64,000 nt of DNA from Trema orientale. Lineage: Eukaryota; Streptophyta; Magnoliopsida; Rosales; Cannabaceae. The translations under genes and the position numbers were made by a program. Under the pieces are notes generated by a model that was not told the origin of the DNA, did no database searches, and was given only the letters and a program-made list of their open reading frames with translations. Shown here piece after piece: positions 1 through 11,900 of the stretch (position 1 is its first letter; every line of letters starts with the position of its first letter). The DNA is taken from positions 1,867,287 through 1,931,286 of the forward strand of contig JXTC01000005.1 of the NCBI GenBank assembly GCA_002914845.1. The letters run 5' to 3'.

Positions 1-3000
1 TACTTGGTAGATAAGTATATCTATCAATTACAATTAATGTGATGAGTATATAAATTTTAGTGCTTCATATGTAATATTTTACATTTGGTATATAAATGTA
101 TATAGAGACATTTTAATATAATATTTAAAAAAAGGACATTTACTTAAATTAGGTTAAAATTCAGTCATTTTGCTATAAAGCCCTTGATTTTATATGATAA
201 TTTTTTGGGCTGACTAGTTATTTAACAATTGTTTTGCCCAAAATTTAGTATATGACCAAGTTCAAAAGTTTATAATTAAAAGTCCAACTCACTTAATGAC
301 AAAAATAAAAATACAACATATTCTACAGTTAAAACTTTAAAAGGAAAAATGAACATTTAACTGTAACTTTTAAAACATGGATATCTACTTAAACCAATTT
401 AAAAAATTGGCCATCCACCTAATTTTTTCTTATATTTTTTTTTACAAAAAAAAAGAGCAAAAGAAATTTGAGAATTTTGGATTTTAAAATTTTAAAAAAT
501 TTTCAAATTTATTTAAGAAATATTAGTTTCTAAAATATTTAGAAAAATACCACTTTTATTAATTCATGAAATACTTGAGGCAACTACTAGTTACTTCACA
601 TGATTCGATTGGTTCTCTCAAGTGTTTAAACATTTTGAAGAAAAAAAGTAATATTTTTCTAAATATTTTGAAAAATAATATTTTTATAAATGAACTTTAA
701 AAAAATAATATTTTTTCTAAATCAATTTGGAATTTTTCAAAAAATTCAGCCCGTGCAGGATATTTCAATCTTTTAGAGTTTGGGCCTGAGTTTTTGTAAG
801 AAACCCTAGAAAGTATGTGTGGTAAAATCATGTCGACGGGTCAGGTTTATATCCATACCCAATCTTGCATCCACACAACTCATTTAGAGAAAGGAACTAT
901 TATCTCACAACCCGTTTGTGATGTGGCAAAAAAGTATCGATGGGTCAATGTAATATCCAATCTCGATTCTGTATCCATACAATTCATTTAGAAAAAAGAA
1001 TTATGGTCTTATAACTCATTTTTGACCCATCAACCTATGTGTGATCCGTATTTTTTTTTCCCTTTCTAAATTTATCTTGTAGGGCTATCGTTGCATTATT
1101 ATAAAACATAGTATGTATAATTTTTAGGTTTTACTTATAATTTATAAAATTAGACATATTGTTAGGGCATTTTTCCAATTGTTTGCGTGTACTCCTCATC
1201 GCTTCTAGGTGTACTCTGCTTAAGTACTGGAACCAAAGAGTGATGGTTATTACCTGCAAAAAATTCTGATGCTTAAGTTAGTAGAGACAAAGCACACATA
1301 GAGATGATACGATTAAATGAAAGACTTGGCATGGTATTCATAGGGAAGAGAAACTAGGGTTCGATGGTTTATTGATCGACACGTGTCCCACTCTTGTTAA
1401 CTCGTCCTTGCAAACAAAAGGGGGATAAGGTTCTGAGACATCTCTTGCAGCTTTAATTGCTAATATTCCACTATGTTTAGGACCATTAATGCCTAAAATC
1501 CCTTTTAATATTTGTACATGGTACCTCCCTAGACCACTGCCACATGTAAGGTTAATACGCAACTTGTGGCGTATTGTCCTGCTAGGACCTAAGCAGTTGT
1601 TTGGCTTGGGTCGAAGGGTGAGTAGTCCCACCCAGACCCCAGTTTCTGTCTCAGTATCTTGAGAAGTGATATAGGGGTCGAAAGGGTTAAGAGAATATGG
1701 CTTATGCTCATTTATTTGGGGGAGGGAGGAGTCAACAAAGACCAATGTGTCTGCCACGTACTTTCATTATAATGATGCAAATACTTTGGCACACATAATT
1801 AATGACGTGGTCGTATCATTCTCGAATATGTTATTAATTATTCTTAATTAGTCCTGTTAATCTTTTACCTAATTGTCAGTTTAATTAACGCCACGCGTCT
1901 TTCTTCTAGTGGGCAAAAATAACAGGTCCCACACACATATTGTACAATAGTCTACAATGGTAGTCAATAACAAAATAAAGCTATCTAATACTTTGAAAAT
2001 ATAAAATACAAATATTGCCATTATCCTTAAAAACAACTCTTCTATACAAATTAAAATATCGTTATTTATTTATAATAACCCACTCAGAAGGTCATATTAT
2101 AGTGTCTTTATGTTCTCGTTACTCATCAAATTTAAGAATTTTAATTACTTATAAATTTTATTAGTGGAATGATCCGTGTCAAACAGGTCAACTTATTTAA
2201 ACCCACAAATTTTTTCTCGTGTCGGCTCTTAACGAAGTTGCCACTCCTGATAAAAGGTCATATCTCAATAACTTTATCAACCGAAAAAAAGGAAAAAAGT
2301 TTTATTTCTATGTATACAATTACTTAAATACCCCAATCATAAACCTATTTCAAACTAAAATTAAAAAAGCAAAAATTTTGGCACAATGCTTGTTCTTTGT
2401 AGTCATCAAACTTTGTATTCCAATAATTATAAAAACAGAAAAAATCTCAGATAAAAAAATATGATTTCTCAATACTGATTCAACCGGGTAAAAAATTTGA
2501 TGGTTGAAAACAAAAACATAAAAGAATTTACTTTTAATATTAAGCTCAACTATGTTCTAATTTTTCCATTGGGATTTATCATCACCGACTTCATGTTTGG
2601 AGGTCCTCTTTTTGTTTCATCTCTCGTGATATTATGATATTATTCAATAAGGTTGAATCATATACAAACATGCTTTCTTTTAAAGAAATTTTTTTTTCTC
2701 CTGATAAATCCCCAAAAAATTTGTTCTACTAAAATAGGATGATCCTAACTATATGAGTTGCTAATACTGAATTAGAGAATTAAGAGTGTATAACAAATAA
2801 ATTTAATAATACTCATCAATTTAGTGACAATGACTCAGCCACATAAGTTGGTATTAAAAACCTAGAAAAAGAGTTTGGATCTCTATTATTATTTAATTAA
2901 ACATTGATTGATTAACATATAAAAAGAACTTTCCTCTTACCTCTATAAATATGGAAAATTAAACATAAAAAAAAATAATAATAAGACATCACAATTCCAA

Positions 3001-3210
3001 TTAGGAAAATGCAAAAAAGAAATTTTTACTCTGCTACTGGATATACGGGTTCTACTGTGATTGATTTGTCATATAACTTAGAGTATGAAACTGCATGCTA
3101 CATTACAATTCACTATCAAGCAATTGTAAAAGAGTCGAAAAATTGTGTATTCAGCGTTCCTCTCCCTATTATTACATCTCCTACTAGACAAACGACAACT
3201 ATAATGCGAG
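1..3210. other. AT-rich 5' flank without a supportable gene
   Basis: I see no gene here. The stretch is AT-rich with many homopolymer runs. About 833-1024 holds two diverged copies of a roughly 105-bp unit, each with a 'cgacgggtca / cgatgggtca' start and an 'actcatttag' core. A 139-codon open frame lies on the minus strand at 1338-1757, in a locally GC-richer patch. It has no domain I recognise and could be a leftover of an LTR or other repeat. From about 2530 onward the sequence matches the upstream region of gene 2 (from about 7835), so the duplicated unit of the array begins near there. Confidence 0.6.
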
Positions 3211-3567
3211 TGTTTGTTTCGACCATTCCATTCCATTGGAATGAAAAATCCATTTGAATGAGTGTTTGTTTCAACAACTCTAAATTTTCCATTCAAATGG
3301 TCTTTTGGAATGAGTATTTGTTTCAACAATTCAGTTTTTTCATTCAAATGGTTCATCAGTCACATCAACTATTTGAATGAATTTTTGTGTCTTGGATGAG
3401 AATGGAGGGGGAGAGGTGTTTTTGAATGGTCCATTCCAATACTCCCATTCTAATTATAACCCATTCCACTATTTTTTCCATTCAAATGTCTTCCATTCCA
3501 ATTATAACCCATTCCACAATTTCCATTCAAATACACCCATTCAAATAGGCGAACCAAACGGGGTTAT
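3211..3567. repeat. Candidate foldback MITE in the gene 1 promoter
   Basis: A block of about 350 bp is built of many direct and inverted copies of 'ccattcaaatg' and 'attccattcc'. Its ends are imperfect inverted repeats (left 'gtgtttgtttcgacc', right 'ggcgaaccaaacgggg'). The matching place upstream of gene 2 lacks the block, so it arrived after the duplication. The AT-rich flanks (ctataat / tatataat) are too simple for me to define a target-site duplication. Family not assigned. Confidence 0.5.
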
Positions 3568-3593
3568 ATAATTATAAAGCAAATTACCACATG

Positions 3594-3650
3594 TGACGTA
3601 AGAGGTGACGCTATTTGGTTAACTCGATCAAATTTTCTAATCTATAAAAC
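3594..3650 (+). promoter_or_regulatory. as-1-like element and TATA box of DLH gene 1
   Basis: Two TGACG pentamers start at 3594 and 3606, 12 bp apart, in the context TGACGTAAG...TGACGC. This is the order, spacing and near-identical sequence of the as-1/ocs element bound by TGA bZIP factors. A TATA box (tctataaaac) follows at 3641-3650 and the ATG is at 3728. as-1 elements are known to answer to salicylate, auxin and xenobiotic stress, as in glutathione transferase promoters. That gene 1 is controlled this way is an inference. Confidence 0.7.
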
Positions 3651-3727
3651 CTCGTTTGCCTCCAACATTTTTTGATACCATATTTCTGGGTCTGAATCTC
3701 TGAAACTACCCATTTCATTTTGGGAAT

Positions 3728-6381
3728 ATGTCAAGCTCTCAGTGCTTGGAGAATCCACCGAGCTTAAGCTCAACAAGTGGAGCAGGAAGTGTCCAAGAAA
3801 TTGGGGGCCTTAAAACCTATGTCACTGGCCCACCTCATTCCAACCGTGCAATCCTCCTTGTCTCAGATGTTTTTGGTACAAACCATTATTGTTTTCTTAC
3901 TTATTCTTGTGTTACTCATCTTGATATTTTGAGTATTTAACAAATCAAAGTTGAAAAAGTGTTAAATGGCCAAGGGCTTATAGGGTACCCCCAGTCCCTT
4001 TTTGGTTTTCTTGTACTAAGATTCAGTTTAGTTTCTTACAAACTTGAGTTGACCTGTGTTCTTTTTCTTTTTTTTTTGGCAGGGTATGAAGCTCCAAATT
4101 TGAGGTACTTTTTTCTTTTTGACCATGTCTCCGTAAGGTGTTTCCAATATTGATTCATTGTTAAATACTACCAAAAATATCATATGGTGTGCTGAGAATT
4201 AGTGAAGTAAGGTTAAGTTTTTCAGTGGAAATCTCATTACATTCATAGGTCATAGTACTTGGCTTTGTTCTCCAGCAGAGAAAATGTCATGTTAGTTTGG
4301 CATCAACAAAGAACAAAGGTTCATCAAACTGTACTAGCTATGGACTAGTGGATGTGAGGTCTTGCATAAGATAAAGGTCTTTGACCTTCAAGCTCAATCG
4401 TTCTATATCTAAAATAAGGTTAGAGGGTATAGTCAGGACTCTGCCCAGATAAGTGAACTTTTGCAATTTCCAGCAATTTCCAATTACAGCAAGAGTGATT
4501 TACACAAGTGACAGTCCAAAAAATGTTTCTAGTTCTAGCTTTTGGTTGGATCGATAGTTCCGAATTTATGGTGCTCAAGCTAGAGTGTCCAAACCAAGTA
4601 GTGATGTTAGTTGACTTGTATGTTGGGATGTCTTTATACTCTTAAACCGGTCTAAAACTCACTGGTTTGACTAACTAGTGGTTTCTGTTCCCTTTTGTAA
4701 TTGGTAGCCTGCAATTCAAATAGGAAGTATATTTGAATTTGATGTATATTCTTTAGCCATATCGCTTCCTTCCTCTTCTGTAGTTTTAGATGAAAGCGAA
4801 AAAAAAAAAATCTTCCTCACATTCATAAACACTAGATTGCATTTAATTACTTCCGAAAAGCAATCNTTTCTTGTCAAGTAAAGGAAATAGAGAATGCTCT
4901 TTAGGTACTCATGCTCCACTTAATCAACATGGAAAGTTGGAAATTATGCATTGCTTTTTTCCTGAATTCTGATATGACAGTATATCTGGCTTGAATATCA
5001 ACCAAAATGTACTCACGGTATTTGTTTCATCAATCGATCAATTATTCATTCCTATCAATGAGATAAAAGTTTTTGTTAGAGTCTAGTAGTATAGTTGGCT
5101 TATCTCTTAACCGTTTAAACTTTCGGGATTAATTGGTGGTCTAAAAGTTTTCATTTATTTCTAATTTGTATGAAGGAAACTTGCAGATAAACTTGCTGCA
5201 GCTGATCAATTTCTGGTGGTTGTTCCTGACTTTTTCTATGGCGATCCTCTTGATCTAAGTAACCCTGATCGTGAAGGATGGTTAAAAGTCCATAATAAGG
5301 TAGGTAATGTCTTTACAAGTACTGGATACATTCTCTTTTGATAGTCACATATAAATGACAATCCAAGTACAAAGAGAATGACAAAGTATGGCAGCATTGG
5401 TTCTCTTAGGTATCAATCCATAAGATCTTACTATACAGTAGTCGAGCATCTGCTTTTTGGGGTCAGAAAAGAAACATAACAACTTAATATTTCATCTATT
5501 AATGAAGTCTTTTGAACTGCTTTTAAGATCAATTTTTGAGTATGTTTTCCTTCTAGGAAAAAGGGTTTGAAGATGCCAAACAAGTCATTGCAGCTCTGAA
5601 GAGTAAAGGTGTTTCGGCCATAGGAGCTGCTGGTTTTTGCTGGGGAGGTAAGCAAATCTTCTTTCCCCCTTTTTGAGTTATTATTTTTATGTCAAGGACT
5701 GTTTTGTAGAAAAACTTATAGAAGAACTAGCTGATAAATTCGACTCTTTCTCACATATGCTCAGGGAATGTAGTGGTGAAATTATCCAGCTGTACCGACA
5801 TTCAAGCTGCTGTTGTATTGCATCCTGGTCGGCTTACAGATGAAGACATTAATGGTAAGTTTCCTGTTTTTCATTCTCATATTGTTATGCATTTTCTTAC
5901 TAATGAATGACGACGTACTCTTGCAGAAGTTAAAGTTCACATCGCCATATTGGGAGCCGAGATAGACAAAGCTGCTCCTCCAGAGCAAGTGAAACATTTT
6001 GGAGAGATCTTATCAGCTAAATCTGAGGTAACATTAATCTCATTTAAAACAAAAAATTATTACATGATGTTTTGAGTCTATGATGTTCGAACCAAGTAAA
6101 ATGACTTTTTCAGTGCATTCGAATTCGTTTGTGTTGGAAGTTTTTCTTTTCTGCCTCTGCCGAAATTAATGTTCCTTGATAGTGTCTTCCACTTTGCTTG
6201 TGAAAACCCTCATTCTTACACCAGTTACAAAATTTCCCAGTTTGATAGCTTTGTGAAGATATTCCCTGGGGTGGCTCATGGATGGACAGTGAGGTACAAT
6301 GACGAAGACCATTCGGCTGTTAAGAGTGCTGAGGAGGCTCATTTGGACTTATTAAATTGGTTTACCAAATATGTCAAATGA
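3728..6381 (+). CDS. Dienelactone hydrolase family protein, array gene 1 (238 aa)
   Basis: Seven exons: 3728-3875, 4083-4104, 5176-5299, 5557-5647, 5765-5854, 5927-6027, 6241-6381. All introns are GT-AG and the 717-nt frame stays open. The start MSSSQCLENPP is shared by every gene of the array. The protein is an alpha/beta-hydrolase of the DLH family: nucleophile Cys126 in GFCWGG, Asp172 in GAEID and His205 in VAHGW, positions close to the bacterial enzyme's triad (about 123/171/202). No signal peptide or membrane segment is visible, so it is probably cytosolic. Bacterial DLH opens dienelactones in chloroaromatic breakdown. Plant members are often labelled endo-1,3;1,4-beta-glucanase or carboxymethylenebutenolidase, and the real substrate is uncertain. 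The 22-nt exon 2 is a microexon. One ambiguous base lies in intron 2 (4866). Gene 2 is its closest relative. Confidence 0.9.
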
Positions 6382-6715
6382 AACAGTGCCTCATACCCCA
6401 TATCAGAATGCATAAGAAATAAGAAAGAAAATAATAGAAGGCACCAGCCCTTATGGATTACTGAAAATGGTTATGAAGATTTTAGTTATATGTATATTCC
6501 TGGCTGGCAGCAAGTTTTAGTTTTATGTATATTCCTGACCTTATGGAGTACCGGAAAGAAAAGAGACATTTAGTACCTACGAATCCAATCCAACGCCCAC
6601 TTAGCCTTCCTAGATATGCAAGGAATGTTTTCAATTTGCATTGAACAATTTATGCTAATCAGTCAACTGTTACATGCATTATGTACTAAAGAACGACTGT
6701 CATGATTATATAAAG
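6382..6715. other. 3' flank of gene 1
   Basis: Probable 3' untranslated region and spacer. It matches the flank after gene 2 (13175-13340), including the 'ggcaccagcccttatggatta' type sequence. A short direct repeat of 'ttttagttatatgtatattcctg' type occurs at about 6480-6540. No gene is seen. Confidence 0.6.
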
Positions 6716-6720
6716 ATCCA

Positions 6721-7000
6721 GCAGAATGAATATTTTCCATTGCAATCTGAAAGCGGTAGAATGCCCGAGCCTGAGAGAAATGAGAAACATTGACGTAAAT
6801 AGGCTAATTAAGAAAAGAACAGAATAGATGTTAAGAAATCTTGGAGCCAAACTCTCCTAAACAATCCCCATCAGATGCAGCAAAAAATGCCGATACAATG
6901 CTAATGAAGTGTTTCTCCGAATCAGACAGGGTTATCCCACTGCTGAACATCCTGAGAGAGATCAACCTCTTCAGCTGCAAGAATATACTAGTTATGCAGT
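6721..7000 (-). pseudogene. Relic of ribonucleotide reductase small subunit (R2)
   Basis: Read on the minus strand, this short stretch carries several blocks diagnostic of the class I ribonucleotide reductase small chain: AEEVDLSQDVQQW, then SDSEKHFIS, then AFFAASDG, then (after about 60 bp) ARAFYRFQIAMENIHS. The blocks lie in three frames. A 1-nt gain after the QQW block shifts frame and ends it early, and another 1-nt gain follows SDG. Only about 70-80 residues' worth remain of a protein of over 320 residues, and iron ligands outside this block are absent. The sequence 'ctctcag' before the ARAFY block could be an old splice acceptor. Nearby sequence does not supply the rest of the gene, so this is a dead fragment inserted between DLH genes 1 and 2. 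Confidence 0.8.
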
Positions 7001-7030
7001 TAAAGAACCAAGTCAACTGGTGCAAATAAA

Positions 7031-8832
7031 TTGATAGAGTAAAGACTACAGAATCACAGTGGCTGGACTACTGGCCCTGGAACGACACTCAATGCAATAA
7101 TTGATCATATCACTAAGATAGTATCTTCCAAATATTGTAACTAATGTTAGATTCTAGTGCTTTTTCTTAAGATAAAGAACAGTCAAAGTGGCTCTATGTT
7201 AGACTCAGACACAACTCACAACTCAACCCATCTGGTGCTTGTGCAGAACTCATGTTTGCCTTTACATTACAGGACATTATAATGATTCCAATTAGAGAGA
7301 GGACGACTACAGTTCCAGTATAATGCAAGTCTCATCCGTGAGAAACAAACATATATAGCCAAACAATTATAATGGCGAAAACAAAGGTGTAATGTAAGAC
7401 TACATCTCATAAAATTCAAACAACGAACTGCAAAGATGAAGCCTAGAGGCGTAAACCAATTTAAAAAAAAAAATTATCAAGGGTATGTTTGAAAAGAAAA
7501 TCAAGTACTTATATCATTTCAAAAAGTGTTAATATATATTATTGTCAAATATGCAACTTATTTTTATTTAATTAATTATTTTTTAACTGCACAAATTCAT
7601 GTTCCAATCTCTTTATAGTGTTAAATTATGCCTCTACGTATGAAATAAATATAACAAAAGAGCACATGTGTCTCGTATACTCATTCTATTAAGAATAAAC
7701 TGAAATATATAACAAAAATAACTAAAATAAAAATTATTTCATTGTTTAACTATCAAAATAACAAAATTTAAAGTTTAAGACCAAAGTGAGACTTTACTCA
7801 TATTTTAGGGACCAATAGAATCATTTATCGTTTTAATGTTAAGCTCGACTATAGTCGAATTTCTTTCATTGGGATTTATCATCTTCAACCTCATGTTTTT
7901 GCAGTCCTCTCTTTGTTTCATCTCTCGTGATGGATGAGATGATAATATTATTCAATATGGTTGAATCAATCCCTTGAAAATTTGTTCTAATAAAATAGGA
8001 CGATGGTAAGAACCTAACTATTATTCCAAATTTTTAGTGTATTAGAATGTACCACAAATAAATTTAATAATACTCACTAATTAAATAGTGATAACTCACT
8101 ATATAAATTGGTATTAAAAAATTGGAAAAAGAGTTTGGATCCTTTAGCATTATTCAATAAAATATCAACCTATATAAATGACAAAGTTACCTCTTGCCTC
8201 AATTTAGAAATATGGAAAATTAACCGGAAAAAAAAGAACAAAAAATTTTCTTTACGAGCATCATAATGGTGGAACTATTGCAATTAAGGGAATACAAATG
8301 TACTTCTTTTGCACTATTTTTTATACTCTGGAATTTTCACTACTTGACATGCATACTGTACTATGATTTCTAATATAATTAAAGTAGTAAACTTAATAAT
8401 AAAATCAACATATCAATCAATTAAAATTAGAAGTATATTAAAAAAAAAAAAAAAAACATTTAGCATTTCTCTTCCTATTATTACCTCTTAAATAGTCAAT
8501 ACTTATCAAACTACTCATAACGTGACCCATTTCAAGATTCAATCGTTTCTCTTCCTATTATTACCTCTTAAATAGTCAACACCTTATCAAACTACTCATA
8601 ACGTGACCCATTTCAAGATTCAATCGTAGACAGTAGCACCACATTATGGTACCTACGAAACTGAGATCCTAGCATTAACCCAAAGAGCAATCCTTTGCAT
8701 GTATCCTTTTTTGGCTCATACATAAAGTAACAGATTTATCAGTTTTAAGCGTTGAGAATTTTTAATGGACGAATGACAAGTATACCATAAACAGTTATTA
8801 ATATTTTAATTTAAAAAACAAATTACCATATG
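7031..8832. other. Intergenic spacer and duplicated upstream region of gene 2
   Basis: No gene is seen. From about 7835 to 8969 the sequence is homologous to the region upstream of gene 1 (about 2530-3727), with many substitutions and indels. This shows that the duplicated unit includes more than 1 kb of promoter. The part at 7031-7830 is AT-rich and has no counterpart I recognise in the window. Confidence 0.6.
8466..8626. repeat. Tandem duplication of about 80 bp upstream of gene 2
   Basis: Two nearly identical direct copies, 8466-8545 and 8546-8626, both starting 'tttctcttcctatta' and ending 'caagattcaatcg'. The second has one extra base. Gene 1's promoter has at most one partial equivalent, so this is a recent local duplication. 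Confidence 0.85.
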
Positions 8833-8892
8833 TGACGTAAGAGGTGACTCTATTTGGTTGACTTGAAGTCTATCAAATTTTGGTCTATAAAA
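8833..8892 (+). promoter_or_regulatory. Half-degraded as-1-like element and TATA box of DLH gene 2
   Basis: The position matches the gene 1 promoter: TGACGTAAG at 8833, then TGACT (instead of TGACG) at 8845, then tctataaaa at 8884-8892. The second TGACG half-site is lost by one substitution, so gene 2 keeps only one consensus TGA-factor half-site. Confidence 0.65.
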
Positions 8893-8969
8893 CCTCGTTT
8901 CCATCCAACCTCATTGTTTTTCATGTTTCTTGGTCTGAATCTCTGAAACTACTCATTTCATTTTTGGAT

Positions 8970-11900
8970 ATGTCAAGCTCTCAGTGCTTGGAGAATCCAC
9001 CGAGCCTGAGCTCAACAAGTGGAGCTGGAAGTGTCCAAGAAGTTGGGGGCCTTAAAACCTATGTCACTGGCCCACCTCATTCCAACCGTGCAATCCTCCT
9101 TGTCTCAGATGTTTTTGGTACAAACCCCGTCATTGTTTTCTCACTTATTCTTTTGTTACTTATCTTAATATTTTGATTATTTAACAAATCAAAGTTGGAA
9201 AAAGTATGAAATGGCCAAATGGGTATTGATTATTTTTAAAATAACAGTGAGTCTTGAGTGTACTTTGGGTGTTGTAACTTGTACAAGGGCTTATAGGATA
9301 CCCGACTCCTTTTCTGGTTATCTTGTACTAAGATTCAGTTTAGTTTCTTACAAACTTGAGGTGAACTGGTTATTTATTTATTTATTTATTTTTGGCAGGG
9401 TACGAAGCTCCAAAATTAAGGTACTTTTTCTTTTTTGACCATGTCTCCATAAGGTGTTTCCAAACTTGATTCATTGTTAAATACCAAAAATATGATACGG
9501 TGTGCTGAGAATTAGTGAAGTAACGTTAAGTTTTTCAGTGGAAATCGCATTACATTTATATGTCATAGTACTTGGCTTTGTTCTCCAGCAGAGAAAATGT
9601 CATGTTAGTTTGCTATCAGCAAAGGACAAAAGGTTTATCTTACTGTACTATGTATATGGACTAGTGGATGTGAAGGTCTTGCATAAGATAAAGGTCTTTG
9701 ACTTTTAAGCTCAATAATTCTATATCTAAAGTAAGGTTAGATAGTATATTCACTGTTAAGTCATGCTACTCATCTGTTCTATCACGATTCTCAAATTTTC
9801 AAATTTGCAGAACTTAAAACAAATAGATAGTAAACATGAAGAAGAGACATCAGATTTTTATCATAGTTTAATACAACCAAGTTGTGTCTACATTCACGGG
9901 ACCTAGTCCAGCAAGCAATCAATCCACTAGAAATATGAATAAATTACAAATTCAGGTCTTATACAAAAATTTAGAACTCCCTTCTAGTTTGTCGCCGATT
10001 TGAACTCTGATTTCCTCCGTGGAAGATACTTTTTCAACCTTGTGTTGAACTTCCTTCAGTTACCGTTGATGAGCGTTCCAGCTCCGACAAGAACACACGG
10101 GTCTCTTCTTGATTTTAGGTAACCTTAGAGTTTCACCTTCTCACTGAAATCAATGGTGAACTCTATAGACAATAGAAAACTTAGAGCTAAACCACACAAA
10201 ACTCTAAGGAAAAGAAACTTGCTCTCAAAGCAAGAAAGTCTCTCAAAATATCTCTGAAATTAATGCTCAAAGGGTGTGAACCATTTAAAAAAAAATTCCT
10301 ATATATATATATAGAAAAATATACACTGACTCAGCTAAAAATGACAGCTGTCATCGTAATGTCTAAACATGTAATGACCCAGATATATCATACAAATTCA
10401 GATCTAAAAGTGGCATCTTGACAAAACAATCAGGCACGCTGATTTGACACATAAATACCAATCGAACTCAGATCTAAATATGGCATCCTGACAAAATAAT
10501 CAGTCACACAGTTAAGACACACAAAGTCAAACTTCGCCTGAAAAAGTCAAACTTAAAAGTAATATCTTGACAACTCAAACTCAGACACTGATATAACAGA
10601 CAAAACATAAGAGCATGCTAAACAGATATATATATATATATATATGAAATGTTCTAATGTCTAAACATGCGGACCACTAGATATAACACCTAATCCATTG
10701 AAACCAGTTTGGTGAAAAGCTTCAGAACTTCAGCTGCTTCAGTTGACTGCTTTGTCAAATCAATCTTGGAGCATGATTATACAGAATAACCCAAATATAG
10801 ACAAGACTGAATTCACAACAGAAATACAAAGTAAAATATTGTTCATTACAACCCAACAAGATCATAAGGTGCTAAACTAATACATGCACTAGCATTCAGG
10901 ACTCTGCCCAAATAAGAGGATTGAATTTTTGCAATTTCTCCAATTACAGCAAGAGTGATTTACACAAGCGAGTATCCAGAAATGTTTTTGTTCTAGTTTT
11001 TAGTTGGATCGATATTTCTGAATTTATGATGCTCAACCTAAAGTTTCCAAACCAAGTAGTGATGTTAGCTGACTTGTACATTGAGATCTCTTTATACTCT
11101 TAACAGGTCTAGAACTTTCTGGTTTGACTAACATTCTTAGTGGTTTCTGTTCCCTTTTGTAATTGTTAGCCTTCAATTCAAATAGAAACTATATTTAAGT
11201 TTCATAACTGTATATTCTCTAGCCATACCGCTATGTTCTCCTCTGTAGTTTTAGATGAAAGGAAAAAAAAAAAAAAGAAAATCTTCCTCACATTAATAAA
11301 ACACTAGATTGCATTTAGTTACTTCCGAAAAGCAATCGAATCGTCAAATAAATAAAGAAATAAAATCAAAAGAGCTCACTTGTGTCCCCTTGTAGGCTGT
11401 ACAGAAGCAGATTGAGGAGTTTGCTTTTTCTTAGTGTCATGTTGCAGTTTAGTTCATGTTTTTTTGGAAAAGATTTTAGTTCGTGTTTTTGTGGAAAAGA
11501 TTCATGATACCTTTCATCTCTTCGATTAATATAACATTCCCCGCCTGCATAAGAATTTTCTGGTCTGGTGAAGAAAAGAGAAATAAATGCCCTTTAGTTC
11601 CTCAAGCTCCACTTGATCAACATGGAAAGTTGGAAATTATATATGCTTTTCTCCTGAATCCTGACAATGACATGACAAGATATCTGGCTCGAATATCAAC
11701 CAAAATGTATTCACGGAATTTTTCATATTGTTCATCATTTGTATCAATGACATACACTTTTCTATTGGAGTATAGTACTATTATTGCCTCATTTCTTAAC
11801 AGTTTTAAACTTTTGGGACGAACTGTTGGTCTAAAAAGTTTCTACTATTTCTAATCTGTATAAAGGAAGCTTGCGGATAAACTTGCTGCAGCAGCTGATC

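Noticed and set aside
1338..1757. 139-codon minus-strand open frame
   Set aside because: It has no recognisable domain, no splice context and no neighbour support, and is plausibly part of a repeat. Not called as a gene.
11483..11854. 123-codon frame in intron 2 of gene 2
   Set aside because: It lies wholly within the intron and the homologous intron of gene 1 is closed. Chance frame.
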